Source: Bradyrhizobium diversitatis
GTDB lineage: Bacteria; Pseudomonadota; Alphaproteobacteria; Rhizobiales; Xanthobacteraceae
Direction: 5' to 3'
DNA length: 64,000 bases
Assembly: GCF_016031635.1 (NCBI RefSeq)
Contig: NZ_JACEGD010000032.1
Location: forward strand, 1 to 64,000
A model generated the notes under the pieces. That model was not told where the DNA came from. It saw only the letters and a program-made list of their open reading frames with translations, and ran no database searches. Of the stretch, positions 15,291 through 22,222 are shown piece after piece. Every line of letters starts with the position of its first letter. Position 1 is the stretch's first letter. The translations under genes and the position numbers were made by a program.

Positions 15291-15371
15291 ATGGCGAGAG
15301 GGCTGTTGCTGTGGATGCTTGGCGTGCCGATCCCGGTGATCATTCTGTTGTGGCTGTTCTTCGGCCGCTGA
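15291..15371 (+). CDS. 26-aa single-helix membrane protein
   Basis: Reads MARGLLLWMLGVPIPVIILL then WLFFGR: one transmembrane helix with a basic residue at each end. Strong ribosome site (GGAGGAGG), perfect EcfG promoter upstream and an intrinsic terminator 24 bases downstream make a complete monocistronic stress gene despite the tiny size. Function unknown; similar tiny membrane peptides are common in rhizobia. Confidence 0.7.
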   Translation: MARGLLLWMLGVPIPVIILLWLFFGR

Positions 15372-15394
15372 GCGTCAGGTTGAACTTTGCAATG

Positions 15395-15421
15395 AAAGCT
15401 CCGCCGCGTGCGGAGCTTTTT
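15395..15421 (+). terminator. intrinsic terminator
   Basis: 10-bp stem AAAGCTCCGC / GCGGAGCTTT with a 5-base loop and T5 tail, directly after the 26-residue gene. Confidence 0.9.
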
Positions 15422-15509
15422 GCATGAGGGGCGCGCCGCAATCGCGCATCGCTCCGAGCGGCGAATTCCGCTATCACCCGCAGCAAGCGACAACGCGGGG
15501 AGACGCTTC

Positions 15510-16148
15510 ATGCCTGGGACCAAGCTGACGATCTGGGGCCGTGCCAATTCGGTCAACGTGCAGAAGGTGCTGTGGTGCCTGACCGAGCTCGGCCTCGCCT
15601 ACGAGCGCATCGATGCCGGCATGCAATACGGCAAGACGCGCGAGGCCGAGTATCTGACGATGAATCCCAATGCGCGGATCCCGACGCTGGTCGAGGGCGA
15701 CTTCGTGCTGTGGGAGTCCAACTCGATCATGCGCTATCTCTGCCTCGCGCATGGAAGCGGCACGACGATCTACCCGGAGGCGCCGAAGCAGCGCGCCTCG
15801 GTCGACCGCTGGCTCGACTGGACGCTGTCGACCGTGCAGCCGGTCGACCGCCCGGTGTTCTGGGGCATCGTGCGCACGGCGCCCGCCGAGCGCGACATGA
15901 TCCAGGTGCAGCGCGATGCCGATGCCGCCGCCGAGGTCTGGGCCATCGCCGACCGCCTGCTCTCATCGCGCCGCTTCATCGAGGGCGATGCGTTCACGCT
16001 GGCCGACATCGCGATCGGGTCCTATGCGCGGCGCTGGCTCGGGGTCGAAGGCATCAGCCGGCCGGTGCAGCCGCACCTCACCCGCTGGCTCGCCGAGCTC
16101 GGCAAACGGCCCGGATTTGCACAATTCGTCGCACCGCCGATGTCGTGA
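15510..16148 (+). CDS. glutathione S-transferase family protein
   Basis: 212 residues. Thioredoxin-like N-terminal domain LTIWGRANSVNVQKVLWCLT with the conserved cis-Pro in ARIPTL and the ESNSIMRYL glutathione-binding ES motif, followed by the all-helical C-terminal domain with DAFTLADIAIG. Cytoplasmic; conjugation or peroxidase activity on unknown substrate. The ATG at 15510 is chosen since earlier in-frame sequence overlaps the upstream terminator. Confidence 0.93.
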   Translation: MPGTKLTIWGRANSVNVQKVLWCLTELGLAYERIDAGMQYGKTREAEYLTMNPNARIPTLVEGDFVLWESNSIMRYLCLAHGSGTTIYPEAPKQRASVDRWLDWTLSTVQPVDRPVFWGIVRTAPAERDMIQVQRDADAAAEVWAIADRLLSSRRFIEGDAFTLADIAIGSYARRWLGVEGISRPVQPHLTRWLAELGKRPGFAQFVAPPMS

Positions 16149-16232
16149 GCGCCGGCAGGGTGCAAGCTGCGGCGATCGCGCGAGGAATCGTCGTGCTGGC
16201 GCGCTGCTCCGGCGTCACGGCAGCACTTGACG

Positions 16233-16257
16233 GCTACTGTGCATGGGGTTGTTTTCG
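16233..16257 (+). repeat. 25-base intergenic repeat, copy 1
   Basis: GCTACTGTGCATGGGGTTGT followed by TTTCG; an identical 25-mer occurs inverted at 38136-38160. Confidence 0.85.
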
Positions 16258-16273
16258 CAGTTTTGTCGGGGCT

Positions 16274-16441
16274 TCAGCGCCAGCCGCGCTCGACCAGCAG
16301 GACGGCGATGATGAGCACCAGCGTCACCACGGCGGTCGCGAGCCGGGCCGTCCAGCTCAGGCCGCGGCCGACCCACCACAGCAGCGCGCAATACATCATG
16401 ATGGGAACGATGAGGTCGAGCCGCAGCAGGTCCGCCGGCAT
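16274..16441 (-). CDS. small two-pass membrane protein (55 aa)
   Basis: MPADLLRLDLIVPIMMYCAL then LWWVGRGLSW and a second transmembrane segment ATAVVTLVLIIAVLLVERGW. Located just downstream of the porin-signature gene on the same strand (5-base gap) so probably co-transcribed. No family recognised. Confidence 0.55.
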   Translation of the reverse strand: MPADLLRLDLIVPIMMYCALLWWVGRGLSWTARLATAVVTLVLIIAVLLVERGWR

Positions 16442-16446
16442 GGCCG

Positions 16447-16692
16447 TTAGCGCCTGACGCTGGTGTCGATGCTGATCGAGCCACCGACCTTCACGCAGGT
16501 CCCGGTGCCCTCGACCATGACGAAGCGCGGGCCGTAGGAGGCGCAGGAGCCCGCCCTTGCCTTTCCGGCGGCGCTCTTCAACGGCAGGGCGTTGCCCGCT
16601 TGCTGCCGTTCGGCGGGCGGGAGGCGGAGGCTCTCGGCCGCGGCCGCAGGCGTGGCCAGCAACGAGATCAGGATGAGGAGCAGCGTACGCAT
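16447..16692 (-). CDS. secreted small protein with porin N-terminal signature (81 aa)
   Basis: Signal peptide MRTLLLILISLLATPAAAAE, a linker with LPLKSAAGKARAGS, then CASYGPRFVMVEGTGTCVKV and GGSISIDTSVRR. This block matches the conserved start of rhizobial porins (C..YG..F....GT.TC.KVGG), where the two Cys form a disulphide, but the gene ends there instead of continuing into a barrel. Either a remnant of a porin or a stand-alone periplasmic peptide. Confidence 0.65.
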   Translation of the reverse strand: MRTLLLILISLLATPAAAAESLRLPPAERQQAGNALPLKSAAGKARAGSCASYGPRFVMVEGTGTCVKVGGSISIDTSVRR

Positions 16693-16749
16693 CGCCGCCT
16701 TGTAGCCCGGACCGGCGGGGCGCGCCATCGGGGGCGTTCGCGTCCGCGA

Positions 16750-17004
16750 TCAGATGAACCTGACGCCGGCCGACTTGCCGCGGCGCCAGACCACCTGGCA
16801 GCTCCGCCCGGTGCGCGCGTCGCGTGCGAAGGCCATCCGGATCACGCCCGGAAGCTGGCTCGCGTCCTCGTCCAGCGTGATTTTCGCGCCCGTGTCGGAG
16901 ATGTCCTGGACCAGGCAATGCCGCGCGGCGAAGCCGCCGTCGAGCGTGATCCAGGCGTGCTGCGACAGCAGCTTGCGGGCGGCGCGCTTTTTCGGCGGTG
17001 GCAT
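16750..17004 (-). CDS. PilZ-domain protein
   Basis: 84 residues: PKKRAARKLLSQHAWITLDG, DISDTGAKITL (the D/NxSxxG motif of PilZ), and RSCQVVWRRGKSAGVRFI. PilZ domains bind cyclic di-GMP; the RxxxR half is less canonical here (KKRAARK). Cytoplasmic single-domain protein. Confidence 0.85.
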   Translation of the reverse strand: MPPPKKRAARKLLSQHAWITLDGGFAARHCLVQDISDTGAKITLDEDASQLPGVIRMAFARDARTGRSCQVVWRRGKSAGVRFI

Positions 17005-17225
17005 TGGAAAATCTCCCGCTCCAGCGCTACGCAGGGAACCCTAACAAACCGTTGAAATCGACCCCGATGCCTCCCGGCCCGCGCTATCCACGGGCGCCAA
17101 AAGTCCGTTCCCGAACGGCTTGCCCGGGAGCGCAAAGGCCACTATACGTTCGCCCGCTGCAAGCCGCCGGGCGCTGTTCGGCCGGCCAGCGGCCGTGCCG
17201 CGGCAAGCGGCGGGGCCCTGCGTTT

Positions 17226-17300
17226 GCTCCCTTCGTCTATCGGTTAGGACGCCACCCTTTCACGGTGGAGAGAGCGGTTCGATTCCGCTAGGGAGCGCCA
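17226..17300 (+). tRNA. tRNA-Glu (anticodon TTC)
   Basis: 75 nt including encoded CCA. Acceptor GCTCCCT pairs with AGGGAGC, D-arm GTCTATCGGTTAGGAC, anticodon stem CCACC/GGTGG with loop CTTTCAC (anticodon TTC), T-arm AGCGGTTCGATTCCGCT. Confidence 0.97.
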
Positions 17301-17333
17301 AAAAGCACCCAAAGTCATAGCGATGTCGGCAGG

Positions 17334-17549
17334 TTGGACAGACCACCAGGCGACAAGACCCAGGACGCCAAGAGCCGGTCCGAGCTGATCAACGACCTGC
17401 GCAGGCAGATGCGGGAGGTGCAAGAGAAGGCCCGCAAAGCTTACCGGGAGATCAGGCGGCGGCAGCAGACGCTCGGCCTGCGGACACATTGTTTCTGCGC
17501 AGAAACTCGGCTACCGGTGCGGTTTCAATCTATGGATCCGCAGCGATGA
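17334..17549 (+). CDS. small helical hypothetical protein (71 aa), coupled to the next gene
   Basis: TTG start. The best part is SRSELINDLRRQMREVQEKA then RKAYREIRRRQQTL, a charged amphipathic helix. Its stop TGA overlaps the ATG of the next gene (ATGA at 17546-17549), the typical sign of translational coupling, which supports both frames. Function unknown. Confidence 0.45.
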   Translation: MDRPPGDKTQDAKSRSELINDLRRQMREVQEKARKAYREIRRRQQTLGLRTHCFCAETRLPVRFQSMDPQR

Positions 17550-18391
17550 CGGCCCGGGGGCTCACGTTCATCTACGTTGAGTATGGCGACATGGAGCGGC
17601 TCCAATTGGAGCTGAGGTACAGTCTGTCGACCTTGCTATATTGGGGCCGCCCCTTCCCTTTGGACGTTGTCGTCTACACTGACAAACCATATCGCCACGC
17701 GGATTTGCCGGTTCGGCTGGTCGACATTTCCAGCAAGATTTCGGAGTTTTCCCGCGACGGTCTCTACCATCACCGCATCAAGCCATGCGTCCTCCAGAAG
17801 GAAATGGAGACCAGCACGAACTATTGCGTCATGGCTGATACCGACACCTTCTTCCGCGAGGGATTCTTCGAACGTCTGCTGGCCTCGCTGAGATCCGGTG
17901 CTGTAGCCGTCGATCGCCGTCACGGCCGCGATCCCATGCCCCAGCTCGCGGGGTTCGCAACCAGTCTGCCTAATGCAGGTCCCTATCGCTACGATCCAAA
18001 GCTCGCCGTTGAATACAACAGCGGGCTCACGGCCGTTGATCCGGAGCGGCATCTTCCGGTGGTGCAGGATGCCATAGCATGGATCGACGCCGTGCTCGAC
18101 CATGGCGCACGGCAGCTCACCATCGAGCAGATCGCCTTGTCCGAGTGCCTGCGTGCCCACGCGATTCCCATAGCGACGATGCAACCCACTTTCGGGCACT
18201 ACTATCGGGTCGCTCACAAGCGATACATGCAGTGGCAGCTGCGACGCTGGAAGGAAACGGACGGCCGGCTGTTCTCACCGCAGCCAGGAACAATCCCGTA
18301 CACGCGACTTCGGGTGAGGTGGTTCAGGATCTTCGCCAAGATCAGTACGATGCTCGGGCGCAATGTCGAGACGCAGACCCGGTGGAGATGA
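17546..18391 (+). CDS. glycosyltransferase-like protein of unknown family
   Basis: 281 residues. MTARGLTFIYVEYGDMERLQ opening, a beta-alpha Rossmann-like start (FPLDVVVYTDKPY), and ADTDTFF at about residues 96-102, which resembles the DxD metal/nucleotide-sugar motif of GT-A glycosyltransferases, followed by EYNSGLTAVDPERH. No signal peptide or membrane helix. Function inferred only from the DxD and fold pattern. It lies directly downstream of tRNA-Glu with a coupled small gene. Confidence 0.5.
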   Translation: MTARGLTFIYVEYGDMERLQLELRYSLSTLLYWGRPFPLDVVVYTDKPYRHADLPVRLVDISSKISEFSRDGLYHHRIKPCVLQKEMETSTNYCVMADTDTFFREGFFERLLASLRSGAVAVDRRHGRDPMPQLAGFATSLPNAGPYRYDPKLAVEYNSGLTAVDPERHLPVVQDAIAWIDAVLDHGARQLTIEQIALSECLRAHAIPIATMQPTFGHYYRVAHKRYMQWQLRRWKETDGRLFSPQPGTIPYTRLRVRWFRIFAKISTMLGRNVETQTRWR

Positions 18392-18401
18392 GCCGTCGAG
18401 T

Positions 18402-18557
18402 TCACGGTCGGCGCCAAAAGACCAGTGAGACGATCGTGACCAGTGGGACCAGCACAGCGGTGACCCTGCCAACCCATCTGGCCATTCGCTCGATCCGAAA
18501 TTGAAGCGCCGCGTCTGGGGCTGGTGAGGCAGCGGGGTCGGTTGGCTTTCTACGCAT
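18402..18557 (-). CDS. small single-pass membrane protein (51 aa)
   Basis: MRRKPTDPAASPAPDAALQF, RIERMARWVGRVTAVLVPLV, TIVSLVFWRRP: a polar N-terminal part and one transmembrane helix ending in WRRP. Purine-rich AGAGAAAG lies a few bases before the ATG. Its start overlaps the end of the broken frame at 18570-18690. Unknown function. Confidence 0.4.
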   Translation of the reverse strand: MRRKPTDPAASPAPDAALQFRIERMARWVGRVTAVLVPLVTIVSLVFWRRP

Positions 18558-18569
18558 GGCAGCTTTCTC

Positions 18570-18690
18570 TTAGCCGATCCCCTTCAACTTGGCACGCTCG
18601 GCTTGGGCGAACGCCTCGGCATCCTTCAGCCTCGGCCTTCGGGCGGCCCTTTAGCAGGTCAGCCAGCGATCCAGAACGGGCGAGCGACAT
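18570..18690 (-). pseudogene. small gene with probable frameshift
   Basis: Begins MSLARSGSLADLLKGRPKAE in one frame; after about residue 23 the natural-looking continuation DAEAFAQAERAKLKGIG followed by TAA is in another frame, one base away (near 18622). The unshifted frame instead runs 46 codons through Arg/Cys-rich sequence to 18550. A one-base change would give a coherent helical protein of about 39 residues. Could be a sequencing error. Confidence 0.35.
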
Positions 18691-18934
18691 GCTGGCGAAC
18701 CACCGCGGTCAACCATCTGAGATTGCTCATGGTGGCCCTTGCTGGCGCTGCTGGTCTGATCGCCACCGCTTGATTCCGCAGCGAGGATGTTGCGACCTTA
18801 CGCCGCGAGCCGTCGCTCGACTCCGGTCTGCGCATTTACCGGAAATTTACCCCTGCTCATGTTCGCCGGTATCAATTGCTTAGAGTTTCGCCGCTAGCCG
18901 TGGAACCCACGGAATCCCAAACAGATCGGCGCTC

Positions 18935-19555
18935 ATGTCCGTCGAAGAGTTCCTCAGGCAACGGGCAGTGGACGTTGCGGTGAGCGGCAGCTACTCGCTC
19001 TCCCGCTGGTACGATTGCGAGGGCAAGCTGCGCAGCTTCGCCTGCCGGACCAAGCGCGTCTCGCCCTTCCGCATGATCGTGGACGTGCCTGTCGTCGGCA
19101 AGGTCGGCGAGCGCGTGACCTCCTACTTCCAGGATTTCGGCGAATTCCAGTGCACCATCAGCGCGACGCTGAAGGCGGGCTTCCTGATCGAGCTCGACAT
19201 GACGCGGGCGCGGCGCGCCTGGATGTCGGAAAAGCTGACCTGGCTCGAAAAGAAGCAGAAGGATGCCAGCGTTCGCGAGCTACGGCGCGACGCGCGCTTC
19301 GTTCCGCAGGTCTCGCACACCGTCCTGACCCTCGCGGACGGGAGCACTCATTCCTGCTTCATCATCGATGTCTCGACCGCCGGCGTCGCGGTGTCCTCCG
19401 AGTACGATCCGCCGGTCGGAACCCCGCTTGCGGTCGGTGCCTGCGTCGGGCGGGTGATCCGCAAATTCGCGCATGGCTTTGCGGTCAAATTCGCCGAGAA
19501 GCAGTCCCGGGACGACCTCGTCCGCCTGATCGTGCGCGCATCGCAGCCGGCCTGA
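18935..19555 (+). CDS. tandem PilZ-domain protein (206 aa)
   Basis: Two PilZ-like barrels. The first (about 15-95) has RTKRVSPFRMIVDVPVVGKV and DFGEFQCTI; the second (about 115-200) has RRDARFVPQ followed by IIDVSTAGVAVS, the full RxxxR plus D/NxSxxG pair for cyclic di-GMP binding. A helix (MSEKLTWLEKKQKDASVREL) links them. Cytoplasmic signalling adaptor; partner unknown. Confidence 0.88.
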   Translation: MSVEEFLRQRAVDVAVSGSYSLSRWYDCEGKLRSFACRTKRVSPFRMIVDVPVVGKVGERVTSYFQDFGEFQCTISATLKAGFLIELDMTRARRAWMSEKLTWLEKKQKDASVRELRRDARFVPQVSHTVLTLADGSTHSCFIIDVSTAGVAVSSEYDPPVGTPLAVGACVGRVIRKFAHGFAVKFAEKQSRDDLVRLIVRASQPA

Positions 19556-19658
19556 TCCACCGCGTCGCTGCCCTATCGCGGCCAAAATGCGGTCTCAGCC
19601 TATGTAGGTCTGTGCCTCGGGCCGGACGTCATCTGCAGACTTGCGCTCGGGGGACCGA

Positions 19659-19931
19659 ATGGCAGTCGACAAGATCACAGCTGATAAAATCACAGTCGAT
19701 AAGATCACTTGGGACAGGGTCGGCCGGGTCACCGAGCCCGGCCGCTACATGTACACGTTCGGCTGGCTCACCATCACCGCCGGCGATATCGAGATCTGGA
19801 AGCGGTACCCACAGGCTGCGTTCACCCTGCTGGCGCAACCGGCCGATCCGGACGCATCGATCGGCGAAGAATTCCACCTCGGCGCCTTCGACGTCGCTCC
19901 CGGCGCCGCGCCGCCATTCACCACGCATTGA
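19659..19931 (+). CDS. hypothetical protein with N-terminal DKIT repeats (90 aa)
   Basis: MAVDKITADKITVDKITWDR: three tandem AxDKIT/VDKIT units matching a GATAAAATCAC-like DNA repeat, then GRVTEPGRYMYTFGWLTITA and a C-terminal block with EFHLGAF. The body after residue 20 looks like a small beta-rich domain. The repeats could be a recent tandem duplication that extended the N-terminus. Function unknown. Confidence 0.6.
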   Translation: MAVDKITADKITVDKITWDRVGRVTEPGRYMYTFGWLTITAGDIEIWKRYPQAAFTLLAQPADPDASIGEEFHLGAFDVAPGAAPPFTTH

Positions 19932-20294
19932 AGAACGGCTTCGAGGCCGCCGAGTCGCTGCAGCGCAAGTAGTAAGCCGCCGCGCGCTGCCTTGAGAGGT
20001 CATACTGCCCGCTGATCCGCTGCCGGGACAGGTGTGCAGTGAATCGAAGAAACCTACGCATTTCCTTGATCTGCCTTGCCAATCCCGGACCCGACATCCG
20101 ACGCAAGGTCGTTGCCATGGATGACGAGGATTTTTTGTCATGCAATTGATTGCGCTTGTATTCTACTGCTTCGCAGGCGACGGGAATGAACGGCAGCTGT
20201 CGCCCGCATTCAGCGAGCCGACAGCAGGCGCATGACACATGGTCGCATCGGCCGCCGTAGATAAGCGGATCAAGGGAACCTATTTTCGGCGCCA
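19932..20294. other. gene-free stretch
   Basis: About 360 bases between the DKIT protein and PrsW. I see no coding frame, hairpin terminator or repeat I can support here. Confidence 0.4.
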
Positions 20295-21335
20295 ATGTAT
20301 CTGATCGAAGCGCTCCCCACCGTGATTGGAACTGCGGCCATCGCCCCGGCGCTGCTGATGCTGTGGCTTGTCATCGCGGCCGAAGAGCGCCCTGGTCCGC
20401 CGGCCCAGGTCTGGACTGCCTTCCTGCTCGGCGCGGCCAGCATTTCGCTCCTGGGGCTCGCCCGCGCTCCCTTCGCCAAGATGGTCGCAGCCCCCGACGA
20501 CCCCTGGGCGGCGCTGGCCATGCATTCGATCTTCGGCGTCGCGCTGCCTGAAGAGGCCGTCAAGGTGATCGCCATCGTGCTGATTTCGTCGACCAAGCGG
20601 CGGACCTTCTCCAATCCAATGGACACCGTGGTCTATGGCGCCGCGGTCGGCCTCGGCTTCGCCGCCTACGAGAACCTCGCCTATCTGGTCCAGCACGCGG
20701 AGATGTGGCGCTCGCTGGCCGCCCTGCGCAGCGTGCTGACCGTGCCCTTCCACGGCGCACTCGGCATCATCGCGGGCGCCTACCTGACGATCGCACGCGC
20801 AGGCACGGCACTGGGCGCCAACCGCCGCCATCGCGATTGGGCACGCCTCTCCAGCCGGCTACTGATCTTCGCCGCCCCGCTCGCGCTGCATTCGGCCTTC
20901 GACTTCCCGTTGCTGGCGCTCCAGCGCATGCCCGATCTCGATCCGACGCTCCGGATGTGGCTGGGCGCCGCGAGCCTCCTGGTCGGCTTCGGCTCGATTG
21001 CTTTCGCCATCCGCCTGGTCCGGCGCGTCGCGCGCCACCATGCGCCGCGGACCGATGTCGCGCGCGAGCGGCTCAGCCAGCTCCGCCGGATGTGGGCGCT
21101 GCTGCTGGCCGGCGGCGGCATCGGCTTTCTGGGGCTCGCCTTCGTGCTGACCTCGATCCATCACTGGCTGATCAATCCCGAGCGTAACCTGACGCTGGCG
21201 CTGATTCCGATTGGTTTCGTCTCGATCCTGCTCGGCCTCGCGCTTCTGATTGTCACGACGGCGATCTACATTCTCGGCCGCAACCGCATCCGCACCAGCG
21301 CGGAAGGCTTTTCGTCGGCACCCGGCGGCGGCTGA
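20295..21335 (+). CDS. PrsW-family intramembrane metalloprotease
   Basis: 346 residues, about nine hydrophobic helices. Family motifs: EEAVK (Glu86, Glu87), GFAAYEN (Glu126), His153 in PFHGALG and His199 in ALHSAFDF, the residues that bind zinc in PrsW-type (CAAX-related) proteases. Inner membrane. PrsW cleaves anti-sigma factors in Bacillus; the substrate here is unknown. Single gene followed by HdeD 73 bases on. Confidence 0.88.
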   Translation: MYLIEALPTVIGTAAIAPALLMLWLVIAAEERPGPPAQVWTAFLLGAASISLLGLARAPFAKMVAAPDDPWAALAMHSIFGVALPEEAVKVIAIVLISSTKRRTFSNPMDTVVYGAAVGLGFAAYENLAYLVQHAEMWRSLAALRSVLTVPFHGALGIIAGAYLTIARAGTALGANRRHRDWARLSSRLLIFAAPLALHSAFDFPLLALQRMPDLDPTLRMWLGAASLLVGFGSIAFAIRLVRRVARHHAPRTDVARERLSQLRRMWALLLAGGGIGFLGLAFVLTSIHHWLINPERNLTLALIPIGFVSILLGLALLIVTTAIYILGRNRIRTSAEGFSSAPGGG

Positions 21336-21408
21336 GCCGCGCGATGGCAGGCGCGGTGCACACATACTAGATTGAGCGGCATGGGCTGCTGACGAGATCG
21401 AGGACTTC

Positions 21409-21987
21409 ATGACATCGCCTGAGGAATTTTCACGGCTGCAATCCGCAATGAACCAGGCGGTCAAGACGCATTGGAAGGCCTTCCTGTTCGAGGGCATCCT
21501 GCTCGTGGTTCTCGGCGTTGCTGCATTGGTTCTCCCGCCGCTTGCAAGTCTTGCGACGGCGATCTTCCTCGGCTGGATGTTCCTGATCGGCGGCATCGGC
21601 GGGCTGATCGCGACCTATTGGGCGCGCAGCACGCCGGGCTTCTGGTGGTCGCTGATCTCGGCCGCGCTGGCCGTGCTCACCGGCATGCTGCTGCTGGCCC
21701 GGCCGATGCAGGCCGTACTGACGCTGACCATCGTGCTCGGCGCCTATTTCCTGGCGGAGGGCGTCGCTACCATCATGTACGCGCTGGAGCACCGCCGCGA
21801 GCTGAGCGGCCGCTGGTCGTGGCTCCTGGTCTCCGGTCTCGTCGACATCGCGATCTCGTTCATGGTGATCACGGGACTGCCAAGCTCGGCGGACTGGGCG
21901 ATCGGCGTGCTCGTCGGTATCAACCTGCTGTTCGGCGGCGCCACCTTGATCGGCATGGCAATGGCGGCACGCAACAGCAAGACCTGA
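21409..21987 (+). CDS. HdeD-family membrane protein
   Basis: 192 residues with six transmembrane helices in three repeating pairs: WKAFLFEGILLVVLGVAALV, IFLGWMFLIGGIGGLI, FWWSLISAALAVLTGMLLLA, LTIVLGAYFLAEGV, and WLLVSGLVDIAISFMVI. The SW.W.L..G..DI motif is typical of HdeD, linked to acid resistance in enterics. Same strand as PrsW; regulation not visible. Confidence 0.88.
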   Translation: MTSPEEFSRLQSAMNQAVKTHWKAFLFEGILLVVLGVAALVLPPLASLATAIFLGWMFLIGGIGGLIATYWARSTPGFWWSLISAALAVLTGMLLLARPMQAVLTLTIVLGAYFLAEGVATIMYALEHRRELSGRWSWLLVSGLVDIAISFMVITGLPSSADWAIGVLVGINLLFGGATLIGMAMAARNSKT

Positions 21988-22026
21988 GGCGCCTCGCCGC
22001 CCTACGCGCCGATTGGGGGGTGACAA

Positions 22027-22187
22027 GCCGCCAGCGGCAGGCTATATGGCCTGCCATGATCACCGTCGCCACCAGCTATTTTTGGTATTTTAGCTACGAC
22101 AGCTCGCTGGCGGCGGGAGGATCGCGCTCAATCTGACACATTGCAGCAAACGTCCGAACAAGCCGCCAGACCTGGCGGCTTTTTTAT
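22027..22187 (+). promoter_or_regulatory. predicted transcription attenuator of the DAHP synthase gene
   Basis: Segments: (1) GCCGCCAGC at 22027-22035; (2) GCTGGCGGC at 22106-22114, inside the leader ORF just after its aromatic codons; (3) GCCGCCAG at 22162-22169; (4) CTGGCGGC at 22172-22179 followed by TTTTTT. 3:4 is an intrinsic terminator 36 bases before the aroG start. 2:3 pair over 8 perfect bases as an antiterminator, and 1:2 pair over 9. Ribosome stalling at the Tyr/Phe/Trp codons (22077-22097) would leave segment 2 free; reading to the stop at 22134 would cover it. Confidence 0.75.
22056..22136 (+). CDS. aromatic leader peptide (26 aa) upstream of DAHP synthase
   Basis: MITVATSYFWYFSYDSSLAA then GGSRSI. 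Residues 8-14 are Tyr-Phe-Trp-Tyr-Phe-Ser-Tyr: six of seven are aromatic and all three aromatic amino acids occur. Several use TAT and TTT, rare in this GC-rich DNA. It ends 26 bases before a terminator hairpin and 86 bases before the gene for the first enzyme of aromatic biosynthesis. Sense of stalling is as in trp/phe leaders of other bacteria. Confidence 0.75.
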   Translation: MITVATSYFWYFSYDSSLAAGGSRSI

Positions 22188-22222
22188 TGGCCGGCAGGTT
22201 CTAAAACAGACAGGAGCCCGCC

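Noticed and set aside
18590..18606. Sigma-54 promoter (TGGCAC-N5-TTGC)
   Set aside because: TGGCAC is present but the -12 part does not match.
22044..22091. Alternative small ORF starting at the ATG 12 bases before the leader peptide
   Set aside because: Reads MACHDHRRHQLFLVF in another frame, lacking the aromatic cluster; the MITVATSYFWYFSY frame explains the attenuator geometry.
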